This document shows positions 1-7,247 of a DNA stretch of 9,953 nucleotides, piece by piece. Each line of letters starts with the position of its first letter. Within the stretch, counting starts at the first letter, position 1. The notes under the pieces were generated by a model. The model was not told the DNA's origin. It ran no database searches and worked only from the letters and a program-made list of their open reading frames with translations. The stretch is from positions 1-9,953 of the forward strand of contig JAFYMA010000082.1 of the NCBI GenBank assembly GCA_017556845.1, read 5' to 3'. Made by a program: the position numbers and the translations under genes. Origin of the DNA: Clostridia bacterium. GTDB lineage: Bacteria; Bacillota; Clostridia; Oscillospirales; CAG-272.

Positions 1-1009
1 ACTTGCACATATTTACGCTCTGATACCACGGACGCGCCAAAAGCTCGTCGCTGCCGTAGATGAGATTTGTTGTGAATATCTTGTTTATATATCCATCCTC
101 ATAAGCCTTGTCGAACTTTTCAAATCCATTGCAGAACAATCCGAACGAAACGAATACGAATATACGCTTTGCGCCCTTTTCCTTGAGCTTATACGCAATG
201 TCGATAACAGATTCACCGGAGGATATCATATCGTCAACTATGATAACATCCTTACCTGTAACGTCATTACCCAAAAACTCATGCGCTTCTATCGGATTTC
301 TTCCGTCTACGATAACCGTATAGTTTCTTCTCTTGTAGAACATACCCAATTCAAGACCGAGCACGGACGAGTAGTACATACATCTGCTCATACCGCCCTC
401 GTCGGGAGAAATTATCATCGTCTTACCTGCAGAAAGGTCAGCATCGGGAATATTGTTCACAAAAGCCTTTATCATCTGATACGTAGGCTGAACACTGTCA
501 AATCCGCTCAAAGGAACGGCGTTCTGTACTCTGGGGTCATGAGCGTCAAACGTGATGATATTAGAAACGCCCATATTGACCATTTCCTGAAGTGCTATCG
601 CACAGTCAAGAGACTCTCTTGCGGAACGCTTATGCTGGCGTCCTTCGTAAAGCATAGGCATAATAACGGATATGCGGCGTGCCTTTCCCTCTATTGCTCC
701 GATAATGCGCTTGAGGTCAGAAAAATGATCGTCCGGAGACATAGGCACCTTTCTGCCATACATTTTATACTCTACTCCGTAATTGAAGCAGTCGCAAATG
801 ATATACACGTCTTTTCCTCTTTGCGATTCGTGTAATATCGCTTTTGCTTCTCCTGTACCGAATCTGGGGCATGTTGCCTCGATACTGTAGCTGTCGTGCT
901 CGTGTCCGCGCCATTCGCATATATGGTCATCTACCTCTTTTGTGAATGACTCGCATCCGCGCATACCAATTATTTGCAGGTCGCCGTAAGGCAATTCGAT
1001 CAAGCTCAT
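1..1009 (-). CDS. prs: Ribose-phosphate pyrophosphokinase (PRPP synthetase), clostridial long type; 3' end cut by window edge
   Basis: The gene starts at ATG 1009 and stays open for 336 codons to the left edge, so its C-terminus is missing. The family makes PRPP from ribose-5-phosphate and ATP in the cytoplasm, feeding purine, pyrimidine, His, Trp and NAD synthesis. Motifs read in order: the catalytic flexible loop YEGRQHKRSARES (about 121-133), the FDAHDPRVQ segment (154-162) matching the DxHADQIQ region, SPDEGG and FYKRR (201-228) matching SPDxGG...KRR, and the PRPP loop DVIIVDDMISSGES (254-267). Canonical bacterial Prs is about 315 residues. This one is already longer without a stop and resembles, from memory, a divergent form common in Clostridia of about 380-390 residues, so perhaps 50 residues lie outside. 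It follows the SIS gene by 19 bases, with a purine-rich GGGAAG before the ATG, and is the last visible gene of the five-gene run. Family assignment is firm; the symbol prs is by function. Confidence 0.93.
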   Translation of the reverse strand, partial: MSLIELPYGDLQIIGMRGCESFTKEVDDHICEWRGHEHDSYSIEATCPRFGTGEAKAILHESQRGKDVYIICDCFNYGVEYKMYGRKVPMSPDDHFSDLKRIIGAIEGKARRISVIMPMLYEGRQHKRSARESLDCAIALQEMVNMGVSNIITFDAHDPRVQNAVPLSGFDSVQPTYQMIKAFVNNIPDADLSAGKTMIISPDEGGMSRCMYYSSVLGLELGMFYKRRNYTVIVDGRNPIEAHEFLGNDVTGKDVIIVDDMISSGESVIDIAYKLKEKGAKRIFVFVSFGLFCNGFEKFDKAYEDGYINKIFTTNLIYGSDELLARPWYQSVNMCK

Positions 1010-1028
1010 TTTTCTTCCCTACCCTTCA

Positions 1029-2069
1029 TTATTTAGTTATAGTTACTTTTTTAAGTACTTTTGAATTATTGGGATCAAGTCCCTTTACGTCTGCAAGGCT
1101 GCAAGCAAACAGCTGCATAACCGGTGCCATAAAGAACGGTGCTGCAAAATCCGATCCAAGAGACGGCACTTTAACCGCAAACTGCTCTGATCCTGCAAGA
1201 GAATCGTCATCTGTTATGACGAGAACCTCAGCTCCTATCTGATGCAGACGTTCTATCATAGCCATAGAATCATCAAAAACAGGTCCCTTTGCCGCAAGCA
1301 CTATGACAAGGGCGTTTTCCTCTACCTGTGCTAACGGACCGTGGTAAAAGTCGCTTATCGCATTGCCCTTCATTCTTATGCGGTTCGTTTCAAGCACCTT
1401 CAAAGCACCCTCGAGTGCTATCGGGTACGTCATACCTCTGCCGAGAACGAATGCGCTGTCCAGAAATCTGTATCTTTCTGCAAGGCTTGAAATTTTTTCA
1501 GGCATATACGAAAGCATTTTACCAAGCTCATCAGGAATTTTATCCATAAGCTCTATCACCTGCTCGTTGCCCGTTATTTCCGCACAAAGATGTGCAAGAA
1601 TATACATCTGGGATGTAAATGTTTTCGTTGCGGCAATACTCTTTTCCTCTCCTGCATGGCAGTAAAGATGATATTTAGCCTCTTTTGCCAAAGGCGAAGA
1701 CGGATCGTTTGTAATTGCCACCGTCAGCTTTCCCTGCTCATTTGCCTGGCGGATAACTGTGAGAACATCCTCCGCCTTGCCTGACTGTGAAACACCTATA
1801 ACGGCTGAGTTTGAAAACTTAATGCTTGCACCGTATTTTGATACCGCGCTTGGTGTACCCAACGTACACGGAATACCTCCGCATATAGCAAACAGATACT
1901 GTGCATAGATACAAGCGTGATCGCTCGTGCCTCTTGCTACAAAGTAAACGCTGTCAAGCCCTGCTGCACGGTACTCATTCGCAATTTTTGCGAACATATC
2001 GCAGTTTTTTTCTTTAATACCGCTTAAAACCGTCGGTTGCTGTAATATTTCATCCAACAACAAAGACAT
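1029..2069 (-). CDS. SIS-domain sugar-phosphate isomerase/deaminase, GlmS isomerase-like, no glutaminase domain
   Basis: This 346-residue cytoplasmic protein has two SIS (sugar isomerase) domains, like the C-terminal half of GlmS. Visible motifs are VARGTSDHA (44-52), GVSQSGKAEDVL (92-103), GEEKSIAATKTF (140-151), ALEGALKVLE (218-227), FYHGP (241-245) and the C-terminal DPNNSKVLKKVT (332-343). By position, E227, H243 and K340 correspond to the GlmS isomerase catalytic residues E488, H504 and K603 of E. coli. The N-terminal Cys glutaminase domain is absent, so it cannot use glutamine. By family knowledge such proteins are aminosugar-phosphate deaminases/isomerases (NagB-II, AgaS-like) or deglycases (FrlB-like); I cannot pick the substrate. 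The start is set by an excellent Shine-Dalgarno (see 2074-2082) that overlaps the stop codon of the upstream CapA gene, suggesting translational coupling. The family is certain, the exact reaction is not. Confidence 0.9.
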   Translation of the reverse strand: MSLLLDEILQQPTVLSGIKEKNCDMFAKIANEYRAAGLDSVYFVARGTSDHACIYAQYLFAICGGIPCTLGTPSAVSKYGASIKFSNSAVIGVSQSGKAEDVLTVIRQANEQGKLTVAITNDPSSPLAKEAKYHLYCHAGEEKSIAATKTFTSQMYILAHLCAEITGNEQVIELMDKIPDELGKMLSYMPEKISSLAERYRFLDSAFVLGRGMTYPIALEGALKVLETNRIRMKGNAISDFYHGPLAQVEENALVIVLAAKGPVFDDSMAMIERLHQIGAEVLVITDDDSLAGSEQFAVKVPSLGSDFAAPFFMAPVMQLFACSLADVKGLDPNNSKVLKKVTITK

Positions 2070-2073
2070 TTTG

Positions 2074-2082
2074 TCACCTCCT
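2074..2082 (-). promoter_or_regulatory. Strong Shine-Dalgarno of the SIS gene, overlapping the upstream stop codon
   Basis: The minus strand reads AGGAGGTGA, a near-perfect anti-16S match, 7 bases before ATG 2069 when measured from AGGAGG. It shares bases with the TAG stop (2081-2083) of the preceding CapA gene. It fixes the SIS start and is the strongest ribosome site in the five-gene run, so this enzyme may be translated better than its neighbours. Confidence 0.85.
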
Positions 2083-3373
2083 ATTGCAGATAGCCCGGCA
2101 AAAACTCAGCCGGAACGTTGTCTGTCACATATGATTTTAATTTATCCAGAGTAACGGCCTTTGATTCATTGCTGTTGCAGCCGTGATCGGTTGCCATTTT
2201 TTCTGTATAATTCTCCATTAAATATACGTACACGTTTTGACGGTACTTAAGATCGTCCTTAGTCGGATGATCTATGTAGTTTGTTACCGTAGGAAGCACC
2301 TTTACGTTATCAACATACGGATCTGTACCGTTTTTCACTATATCAAACGATACCATAATGCCCACCATGTTTCTTGCATAAAGCATAGTGGACAGAAAAT
2401 TGCCCAATGAATATACGCACAGAGTTTTTCCGTTGTCGGTTTCTATCCATTCGATAGTTTGAATAACGTGCGGGTGATGACCGATTATAACGTCTGCTCC
2501 CCAATCTGCCAGATCGTGCGCGATCTGCTTTTGAGATGCATCAGGATCAAATTCGTCTTCGTCACCCCAATGCATAGACACGATAACAAAATCCGCAAGC
2601 TCACTTGCTTTTTTTATCTGCCGTTGTGCAGTTTCTTCGTTATAATACGAATATTTTGCATATTTGCTTGATTTGACAGCATCATTATAGTCATCGCAAT
2701 GATTGATAACGTCAGTATACGCCAGAACGGCTATTTTGAATCCGTCTTCCTCAAATATTGCTATTTGCTCCGCAGACGTTTCTGAGGTGTAAGCGCCGAT
2801 CGCCATAACAGGCTTATCCTTCCAGTAATTCACCGTGTTTTCAATGCCGTCATCGCCGTTATCAAGCATATGATTGTTTGCCATCACCACGATATTGAAT
2901 CCCGCGTTCATAATCGCTTTGCCCATATTGACGGGCGTTGCAAATCTGGGATAGCCTGAGGCTTTAAAAGGAGATGTGCAAATCTGCGATTCCTGGTTTA
3001 TCATCGCAAGGTCCGCCTTCTGAACGGTGGCTCTTATATCGTCATACATCGGATCAAAATAATATTCACCGTCGAATGACTCTTCTCTTTCGGCAAGAGT
3101 TGAAGCAAAAGTGTATACTGCCTCGTGGGCAAGATTGTCCCCGGCGGCAATAAATGATATTCTGCCGTCATCAGTTTCAATATTTTCCGTCTGAGCATCG
3201 GTCTGTGATGATGCTTGCGTTTGAGCGTCGGTTTGATGTGTCGTATCGCCTTGCGTATCTGTATTGAATGATCCCTGAGTTTCGTCTGCGCTATCTGATG
3301 TGCAGGAAGCAACACTGAGTAACACGGCGGCGCTCAATATTCCGATCACAATTCTCTTTATTATATTATTCAT
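2081..3373 (-). CDS. CapA/PGA_cap-family lipoprotein, metallophosphatase-like (third in transcription order)
   Basis: This 430-residue protein is probably a membrane-anchored lipoprotein facing outward. It has an N-terminal KR, a hydrophobic stretch (8-22) and lipobox VASC with the lipidated Cys at 24. Residues 25-70 form a low-complexity Q/T/D/E tether with two copies of QTDAQT. The PGA_cap (PF09587, calcineurin-like fold) domain follows from about 72. Its motifs are GDN (78-80) with H83, INQES (125-129), ANNHMLD (165-171), MHWGDE (267-272), GHHPH (298-302) and YSLGNF (321-326). The C-terminus ends EFLPGYLQ, a tail shared by all three paralogues. CapA/PgsA is named for poly-gamma-glutamate capsule synthesis, but no capB/capC homologue is in the window, so that role is not implied here. 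The ATG lies 13 bases after the previous stop with no recognisable Shine-Dalgarno. The alternative start GTG (residue 9) would remove the charged N-terminus, so I keep ATG 3373. Confidence 0.92.
   Translation of the reverse strand: MNNIIKRIVIGILSAAVLLSVASCTSDSADETQGSFNTDTQGDTTHQTDAQTQASSQTDAQTENIETDDGRISFIAAGDNLAHEAVYTFASTLAEREESFDGEYYFDPMYDDIRATVQKADLAMINQESQICTSPFKASGYPRFATPVNMGKAIMNAGFNIVVMANNHMLDNGDDGIENTVNYWKDKPVMAIGAYTSETSAEQIAIFEEDGFKIAVLAYTDVINHCDDYNDAVKSSKYAKYSYYNEETAQRQIKKASELADFVIVSMHWGDEDEFDPDASQKQIAHDLADWGADVIIGHHPHVIQTIEWIETDNGKTLCVYSLGNFLSTMLYARNMVGIMVSFDIVKNGTDPYVDNVKVLPTVTNYIDHPTKDDLKYRQNVYVYLMENYTEKMATDHGCNSNESKAVTLDKLKSYVTDNVPAEFLPGYLQ
3188..3235 (-). repeat. Duplicated 18-base unit encoding the QTDAQT tether motif
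   Basis: Two in-frame copies (3218-3235 and 3188-3205) encode QTDAQT at residues 47-52 and 57-62, separated by 12 bases. The copies differ at three positions, all third codon positions and all silent (CAA/CAG, GAC/GAT, CAA/CAG). This suggests an internal duplication whose protein sequence has been kept. Related single motifs lie in the same tether position of the other two CapA genes: QTDAQS at 4485-4502 and QTDMQT at 5719-5736. Confidence 0.75.
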
Positions 3374-3386
3374 TATTATATATACG

Positions 3387-4604
3387 TTATTTGAGGTAAT
3401 CTGTTAAAAATTCCTCTGATATGTTGTCGGTTATGTACGAGCAGAACGCGTCATACGATACAGGTGCGTTACATCCGTGCGTAACAGCAAGACGCTTTGA
3501 AAACTTCTTCAACGGATATACGCAGTATCCGCTGCGTGACGTTGTATAATAAGTTATAGTGGGTATTACCTGAACGTCCTGTATGCTTACTCCGCTGTCG
3601 TTCTTTACAACATCAAACTGAAGCATCATTCCGACTGTATTGTACGAGCCTGACATATTGGACAGGAAATTACCGAGTGAATATACGCAAAGGGATTTAT
3701 TTCCGTTATTAGCCTGTATCCATTCAACAGACTGCACGACGTGGGGATGGTGTCCTAAAATAACGTCAACGCCGAGTCTTGCAAGCTGATTTGCTATATC
3801 CTTCTGACTTGAGGTAAGCTCAAACGTGTTCTCCTCGCCCCAATGGATAGATACTATAACTATATCAGCAACCTGCTTTGCTTTTTCGACTTGTCTTGAA
3901 GCCGTACGGAAATTGTAGTATGTATATCCTGCATAGTCGCTGCTGCTTGCGGAAATATTGAGCACGTCCGTATATGCAAGAAGTGCAATTTTTATTCCTT
4001 CCTGCTCAAACACGGCGATATCGTCGCCTTCCTCCTCGGAAAGATCTATACCTACCTGAATAACGGGCTTATCCTTCCAATAATTCACCGTTCCGAGCAA
4101 GCCCTCATCGCCCATATCAAGCATATGATTGTTTGCTGTAATGATAGCGTTGAAGCCTACGTTCATAAGTGCAGTACCCATATCAACGGGTGTGCAGAAT
4201 GACGGATAGCCCGACGCCTTATATCCCTCACCGCATATTTGCGATTCCTGATTTATTATTGCAAGATCGGCAGCCTGAACGATGTCCTTTATCGGATCGT
4301 ACATAGAGTCAAAATAATATCCTTTAGTGGGAACGGTAACACGGCGTGCTCTTGCCGCTGCATCCTTGTATACGGATTCGTGAACGAGGTTATCGCCTGC
4401 GGCAATAACGGTCACAACACCGTCGCCCTCTTCCTTTGGCTCCTCCGTCTGAGCATTTGTTTCAACGGGTGCAGATGCATCAGCTGACTGAGCGTCCGTC
4501 TGTGTTGACGTGCTTGCCGTATCAGAGCATGCAACGAGCGCAACAGCGGAAAGACAGAGCATACCTATTAAGGCTCTTTTTATAATATCAGTTATTTTTT
4601 TCAT
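3387..4604 (-). CDS. CapA/PGA_cap-family lipoprotein, metallophosphatase-like (second in transcription order)
   Basis: This 405-residue predicted lipoprotein has a charged N-terminus (KK, KR), a hydrophobic core (about 11-24) and lipobox LVAC with Cys 26. Residues 27-62 are a T/Q/D/E-rich tether including QTDAQS and NAQTEE. The catalytic-like domain has GDN (70-72) with H75, INQES (117-121), ANNHMLD (157-163), IHWGEE (253-258), GHHPH (284-288) and YSLGNF (308-313), ending EFLTDYLK. Of the two neighbours it is visibly closest to the CapA gene just downstream: both share NYWKDKP, AxxVNYWKDKP-type spacing, SQIC and the ESVY/EAVY segment, and the DNA around NYWKDKP is nearly identical (about 2811-2835 and 4069-4093), pointing to a fairly recent duplication. 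ATG 4604 is 7 bases after the previous stop, and the weak TTAGG ribosome site overlaps that TAG, consistent with translational coupling. Substrate unknown. Confidence 0.92.
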   Translation of the reverse strand: MKKITDIIKRALIGMLCLSAVALVACSDTASTSTQTDAQSADASAPVETNAQTEEPKEEGDGVVTVIAAGDNLVHESVYKDAAARARRVTVPTKGYYFDSMYDPIKDIVQAADLAIINQESQICGEGYKASGYPSFCTPVDMGTALMNVGFNAIITANNHMLDMGDEGLLGTVNYWKDKPVIQVGIDLSEEEGDDIAVFEQEGIKIALLAYTDVLNISASSSDYAGYTYYNFRTASRQVEKAKQVADIVIVSIHWGEENTFELTSSQKDIANQLARLGVDVILGHHPHVVQSVEWIQANNGNKSLCVYSLGNFLSNMSGSYNTVGMMLQFDVVKNDSGVSIQDVQVIPTITYYTTSRSGYCVYPLKKFSKRLAVTHGCNAPVSYDAFCSYITDNISEEFLTDYLK

Positions 4605-4611
4605 ATATAAC

Positions 4612-5871
4612 CTAATTGCTTTCTTTCTTTAAATATTCCGGCAAAAACTCCGCAGAGATCGTATCAGTTACTATTTTACGGGCGTTTTCGACCGTGACCT
4701 TGTTTCCCTTTGAGTTACAGTGATGATTTTTAATCATATCATCCGTCAGATTTTCAAGCAGAAAAAGCTGAACGTTTTTATAATTGGTCGATTGATAACA
4801 AAACGTGGGAATGCACGATGCATTTTCTATATAAGGCTGCTCGCCGTCCTGATATACTATATCAAAGCAAGCAGTTATCCCCACCATATTTTTGAGATAA
4901 TCCTGGCAGTTTATACCGTTTCCGAGAGAATAGTAGCAAAGCGTTTTATTTCCGTTTACGCCCTGTATCCATTCGATCGGCTGTATAACGTGCGGATGAT
5001 GGCCCAGAATAACGTCAACACCGAGATCGGCAAGAAGCTGTGCGTATTGATTCTGGTCATCGGTCATTGTATATTTATTCTCTTTTCCCCAGTGCATAGA
5101 TGCAATAATGACGTCAGAGCACGTTTTCGCCTTTTCAACGTCTCTTTCTATACGCTCTCGCTCTATTAAAGGAACTACCGTATCGCTCGATTTAAGCGGA
5201 GAAATATTCGTATCGTAGGTATACGCCAGAAACGCTATACGCACACCCTTGCATTCAAGCACTCTTATGCTTTGTGCATCCTCTTCATTTCTGTATGCAC
5301 CGACAGTCAGAGCATCGAGCGTTTCCGTAAAATCCAGCATCTTTTCAAGTCCCTTTGATGACTGGTCGAGAATATGATTGTTTGCAAAGCAGATAACGTC
5401 AAAGCCGAGTGACACGAGGTCGTGTCCCATTTGCTGAGGCGTATTGAACTGCGGGTAATTATGGTATCCGTATTCCTCTCCGCACATAGGCGTTTCCTGA
5501 TTGATATACGCAATATCTGCCGTGCTTATCATTTCTGAAACGTCTTTGTATTTCGGAAGAAAATCGTATTTTCCGCCGCCGAGCGACGCTTGCTTGAATA
5601 TCGGGCTGTGAATCAAATTATCGCCCATTGCAACAAAGCTGATGCGAACAGGATCCTTCGGCACTGTAACAACATCCTGAGTCGTTTGTTCGGGATACGT
5701 TTCATCGCCGTTATTTTCCGTCTGCATATCAGTTTGCACCGTTTCCGTTTGAAGATCACCGCTTGTCTGCTCTGCAAATGACGTTTGGCTGTCGCCGCCG
5801 GAGCATGACACAAAAACCAAGACGATCAATGTCAACAAAAGCGATACGGAGCAAAATTTCAGCTTTGACAT
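4612..5871 (-). CDS. CapA/PGA_cap-family lipoprotein, metallophosphatase-like (first in transcription order)
   Basis: This 419-residue predicted lipoprotein has two N-terminal Lys, a long hydrophobic segment (8-21) and the lipobox-like FVSC with Cys 23. The tether (24-73) is longer than in its paralogues and carries QTDMQTEN. Domain motifs are GDN (83-85) with H88, INQET (123-127), ANNHILD (163-169), MHWGKE (259-264) and GHHPH (290-294). The last motif is YSLGNG (314-319), where the usual Phe after GN is Gly; the His and Asp positions expected to bind metal or phosphate are kept. It is the most divergent of the three, lacking the NYWKDKP segment, and the C-terminus EFLPEYLKKESN extends past the shared tail. 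ATG 5871 has GAGG five bases upstream. It is the first gene after the rhaA terminator, with only about 15 bases between the terminator U-tract and the start, so its promoter is not obvious. Confidence 0.92.
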   Translation of the reverse strand: MSKLKFCSVSLLLTLIVLVFVSCSGGDSQTSFAEQTSGDLQTETVQTDMQTENNGDETYPEQTTQDVVTVPKDPVRISFVAMGDNLIHSPIFKQASLGGGKYDFLPKYKDVSEMISTADIAYINQETPMCGEEYGYHNYPQFNTPQQMGHDLVSLGFDVICFANNHILDQSSKGLEKMLDFTETLDALTVGAYRNEEDAQSIRVLECKGVRIAFLAYTYDTNISPLKSSDTVVPLIERERIERDVEKAKTCSDVIIASMHWGKENKYTMTDDQNQYAQLLADLGVDVILGHHPHVIQPIEWIQGVNGNKTLCYYSLGNGINCQDYLKNMVGITACFDIVYQDGEQPYIENASCIPTFCYQSTNYKNVQLFLLENLTDDMIKNHHCNSKGNKVTVENARKIVTDTISAEFLPEYLKKESN

Positions 5872-5886
5872 AATTACCTCAATTCA

Positions 5887-5940
5887 TCAACAAAACCCAC
5901 ACACGCTTTTGCGGCTGGTATAAGCCGCAAAAGCTGTGCG
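5887..5940 (-). terminator. Intrinsic terminator after rhaA
   Basis: On the minus strand a perfect 12-base-pair stem (GCTTTTGCGGCT with AGCCGCAAAAGC, 5923-5934 and 5905-5916) closes a 6-base loop. It extends by six more pairs (5935-5940 with 5898-5903, including one G-U) across a single bulged base at 5904. It is followed by GG and then TTTTGTT. On the plus strand there is no matching U-tract, so it works for rhaBA. It is the clearest structure in the window. Confidence 0.85.
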
Positions 5941-5953
5941 CAGGCATTAAAAA

Positions 5954-7204
5954 TTATCTTGCGGAAAGAACTGTCTTTTCGTAGTTCTTAACTTCAGCAA
6001 GCCATGCCTCTTTTACAGGTACGCCCTGTGTTTCGCAATAGTAATCCCAAACAGCTGCGAAGGGGTATGACTTAAGTTCCTCAAGCATAGCAAGACGTGT
6101 TGTAAAATCGCCTTCCCATTCAGCCTTGCGGAGCATATCCGTAGGCTCAAGCTTTGCGAACAGAAGTGCTTTCTGCATATTTCTTGTACCGATCGTCCAT
6201 GCAGCGATACGGTTGATCGAAGCATCAAAGAAGTCAAGTCCGATGTGAACTCTCTTCTCAAATCCGCCTCTTACGATCTCCTGTGCGATAGCCTTAAGCT
6301 CGTCGTCAAAGATAACAACGTGGTCACTATCCCATCTTACAGGACGGGAAACGTGGAGAAGAACGTCGTTCATATAGAGCATTGCAGAGGATATCTTATC
6401 GGAAATAACCTCTGTGGGATGATAGTGGCCTGCATCAAGAGTAAGCATCTTATTGTTAGCCATAGCGTATGCCATATAGAACTCGTGTGAGCCTATCGTG
6501 CAGGACTCAGCGCCGATACCGAATACCTTACTTTCAACACCGCTGAGGTTGTATCTTGTATCTTCGCCAACGAATATCTTATCGTATGAATCCTTAAGTC
6601 TTGCTCTTGCCGCATATCTGTCAACGGGTATATCCTTGTATCCGTCGGGTACCCAGAAGTTAGTGTAGCACATCGTGCCGAGCTCTTTACCGAAATACTC
6701 AGCTATTTTTCTGGATGCGATGCAGTGCTCTACCCAGTATTCTCTTACGCTGTCATCGGGGGAGGAAAGTGTAAGACCGTCCTTCATATTGGGGTGCGAG
6801 AAGCACGTGGGGTTGAAGTCAAGAGCGATCTTGTTCTTCTTTGCAAAATCGATCCATGTGTCAAAATGCTTGGGCTCGATCTTGTTTCTTTCAACCTTGC
6901 CGCCGAGGTTATCAAGATAGATGGCGTGCAGGTTAAGTCTCTTCGTACCGGGAATAAGGGTGAATATTTTTTCAATATCAGCCTTCAATTCGTCGATGGA
7001 ACGAGCTCTGCCGGGATAATTACCGGTCGTCTGGATACCGCCTGTAAGATCGCCGTCGGGATTTTCAAATCCTCTTACGTCATCACCCTGCCAGCAGTGA
7101 ATGGATACGGGGATCTCGGCTGTTTCCTTGATCACCTTGTCTGTGTCTATGCCAAGCTTGGCATAGGCTTCTTTTGCAATTTCATAAGCTTGCTTTACGG
7201 ACAT
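5954..7204 (-). CDS. rhaA: L-rhamnose isomerase
   Basis: This is a 416-residue cytoplasmic metal-dependent isomerase converting L-rhamnose to L-rhamnulose, the first step of the phosphorylating rhamnose pathway. Its length is normal for RhaA. The family hallmark WQGDDVRGFE is at 38-47. The metal-site residues of E. coli RhaA (E234, D267, H270, H294, D302, D304, D334) all have counterparts here at a constant offset of 10: E224, D257 and H260 (LDAGHYHPTE), H284 (LLHVSR), D292 and D294 (RWDSDH), and D324 (IGLDFFD). The enzyme should therefore be active. The ATG at 7204 is supported by AAGGAG (7214-7219) nine bases upstream. It follows rhaB by 43 bases and is closed by the terminator at 5887-5940, so rhaB-rhaA reads as a two-gene unit. 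Confidence 0.97.
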   Translation of the reverse strand: MSVKQAYEIAKEAYAKLGIDTDKVIKETAEIPVSIHCWQGDDVRGFENPDGDLTGGIQTTGNYPGRARSIDELKADIEKIFTLIPGTKRLNLHAIYLDNLGGKVERNKIEPKHFDTWIDFAKKNKIALDFNPTCFSHPNMKDGLTLSSPDDSVREYWVEHCIASRKIAEYFGKELGTMCYTNFWVPDGYKDIPVDRYAARARLKDSYDKIFVGEDTRYNLSGVESKVFGIGAESCTIGSHEFYMAYAMANNKMLTLDAGHYHPTEVISDKISSAMLYMNDVLLHVSRPVRWDSDHVVIFDDELKAIAQEIVRGGFEKRVHIGLDFFDASINRIAAWTIGTRNMQKALLFAKLEPTDMLRKAEWEGDFTTRLAMLEELKSYPFAAVWDYYCETQGVPVKEAWLAEVKNYEKTVLSAR

Positions 7205-7247
7205 TGTTTTTTTCTCCTTAAAATATTATTTACGTTTTTATATGTAA

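Noticed and set aside
281..835. 184-codon open frame on the plus strand
   Set aside because: It lies antisense to the PRPP synthetase gene, whose motifs are clear, and its protein shows no recognisable domain.
4720..5169. 149-codon plus-strand open frame
   Set aside because: It is antisense to the first CapA gene, with no motif or ribosome-site support.
2081..5871. Poly-gamma-glutamate capsule operon
   Set aside because: Only CapA-type proteins are present. The ligase and membrane partners that define a PGA locus are missing, so only family membership is claimed.
7205..7247. Catabolite-responsive element between rhaB and rhaA
   Set aside because: The nearest match is poor at the central and flanking positions and lies inside the operon.
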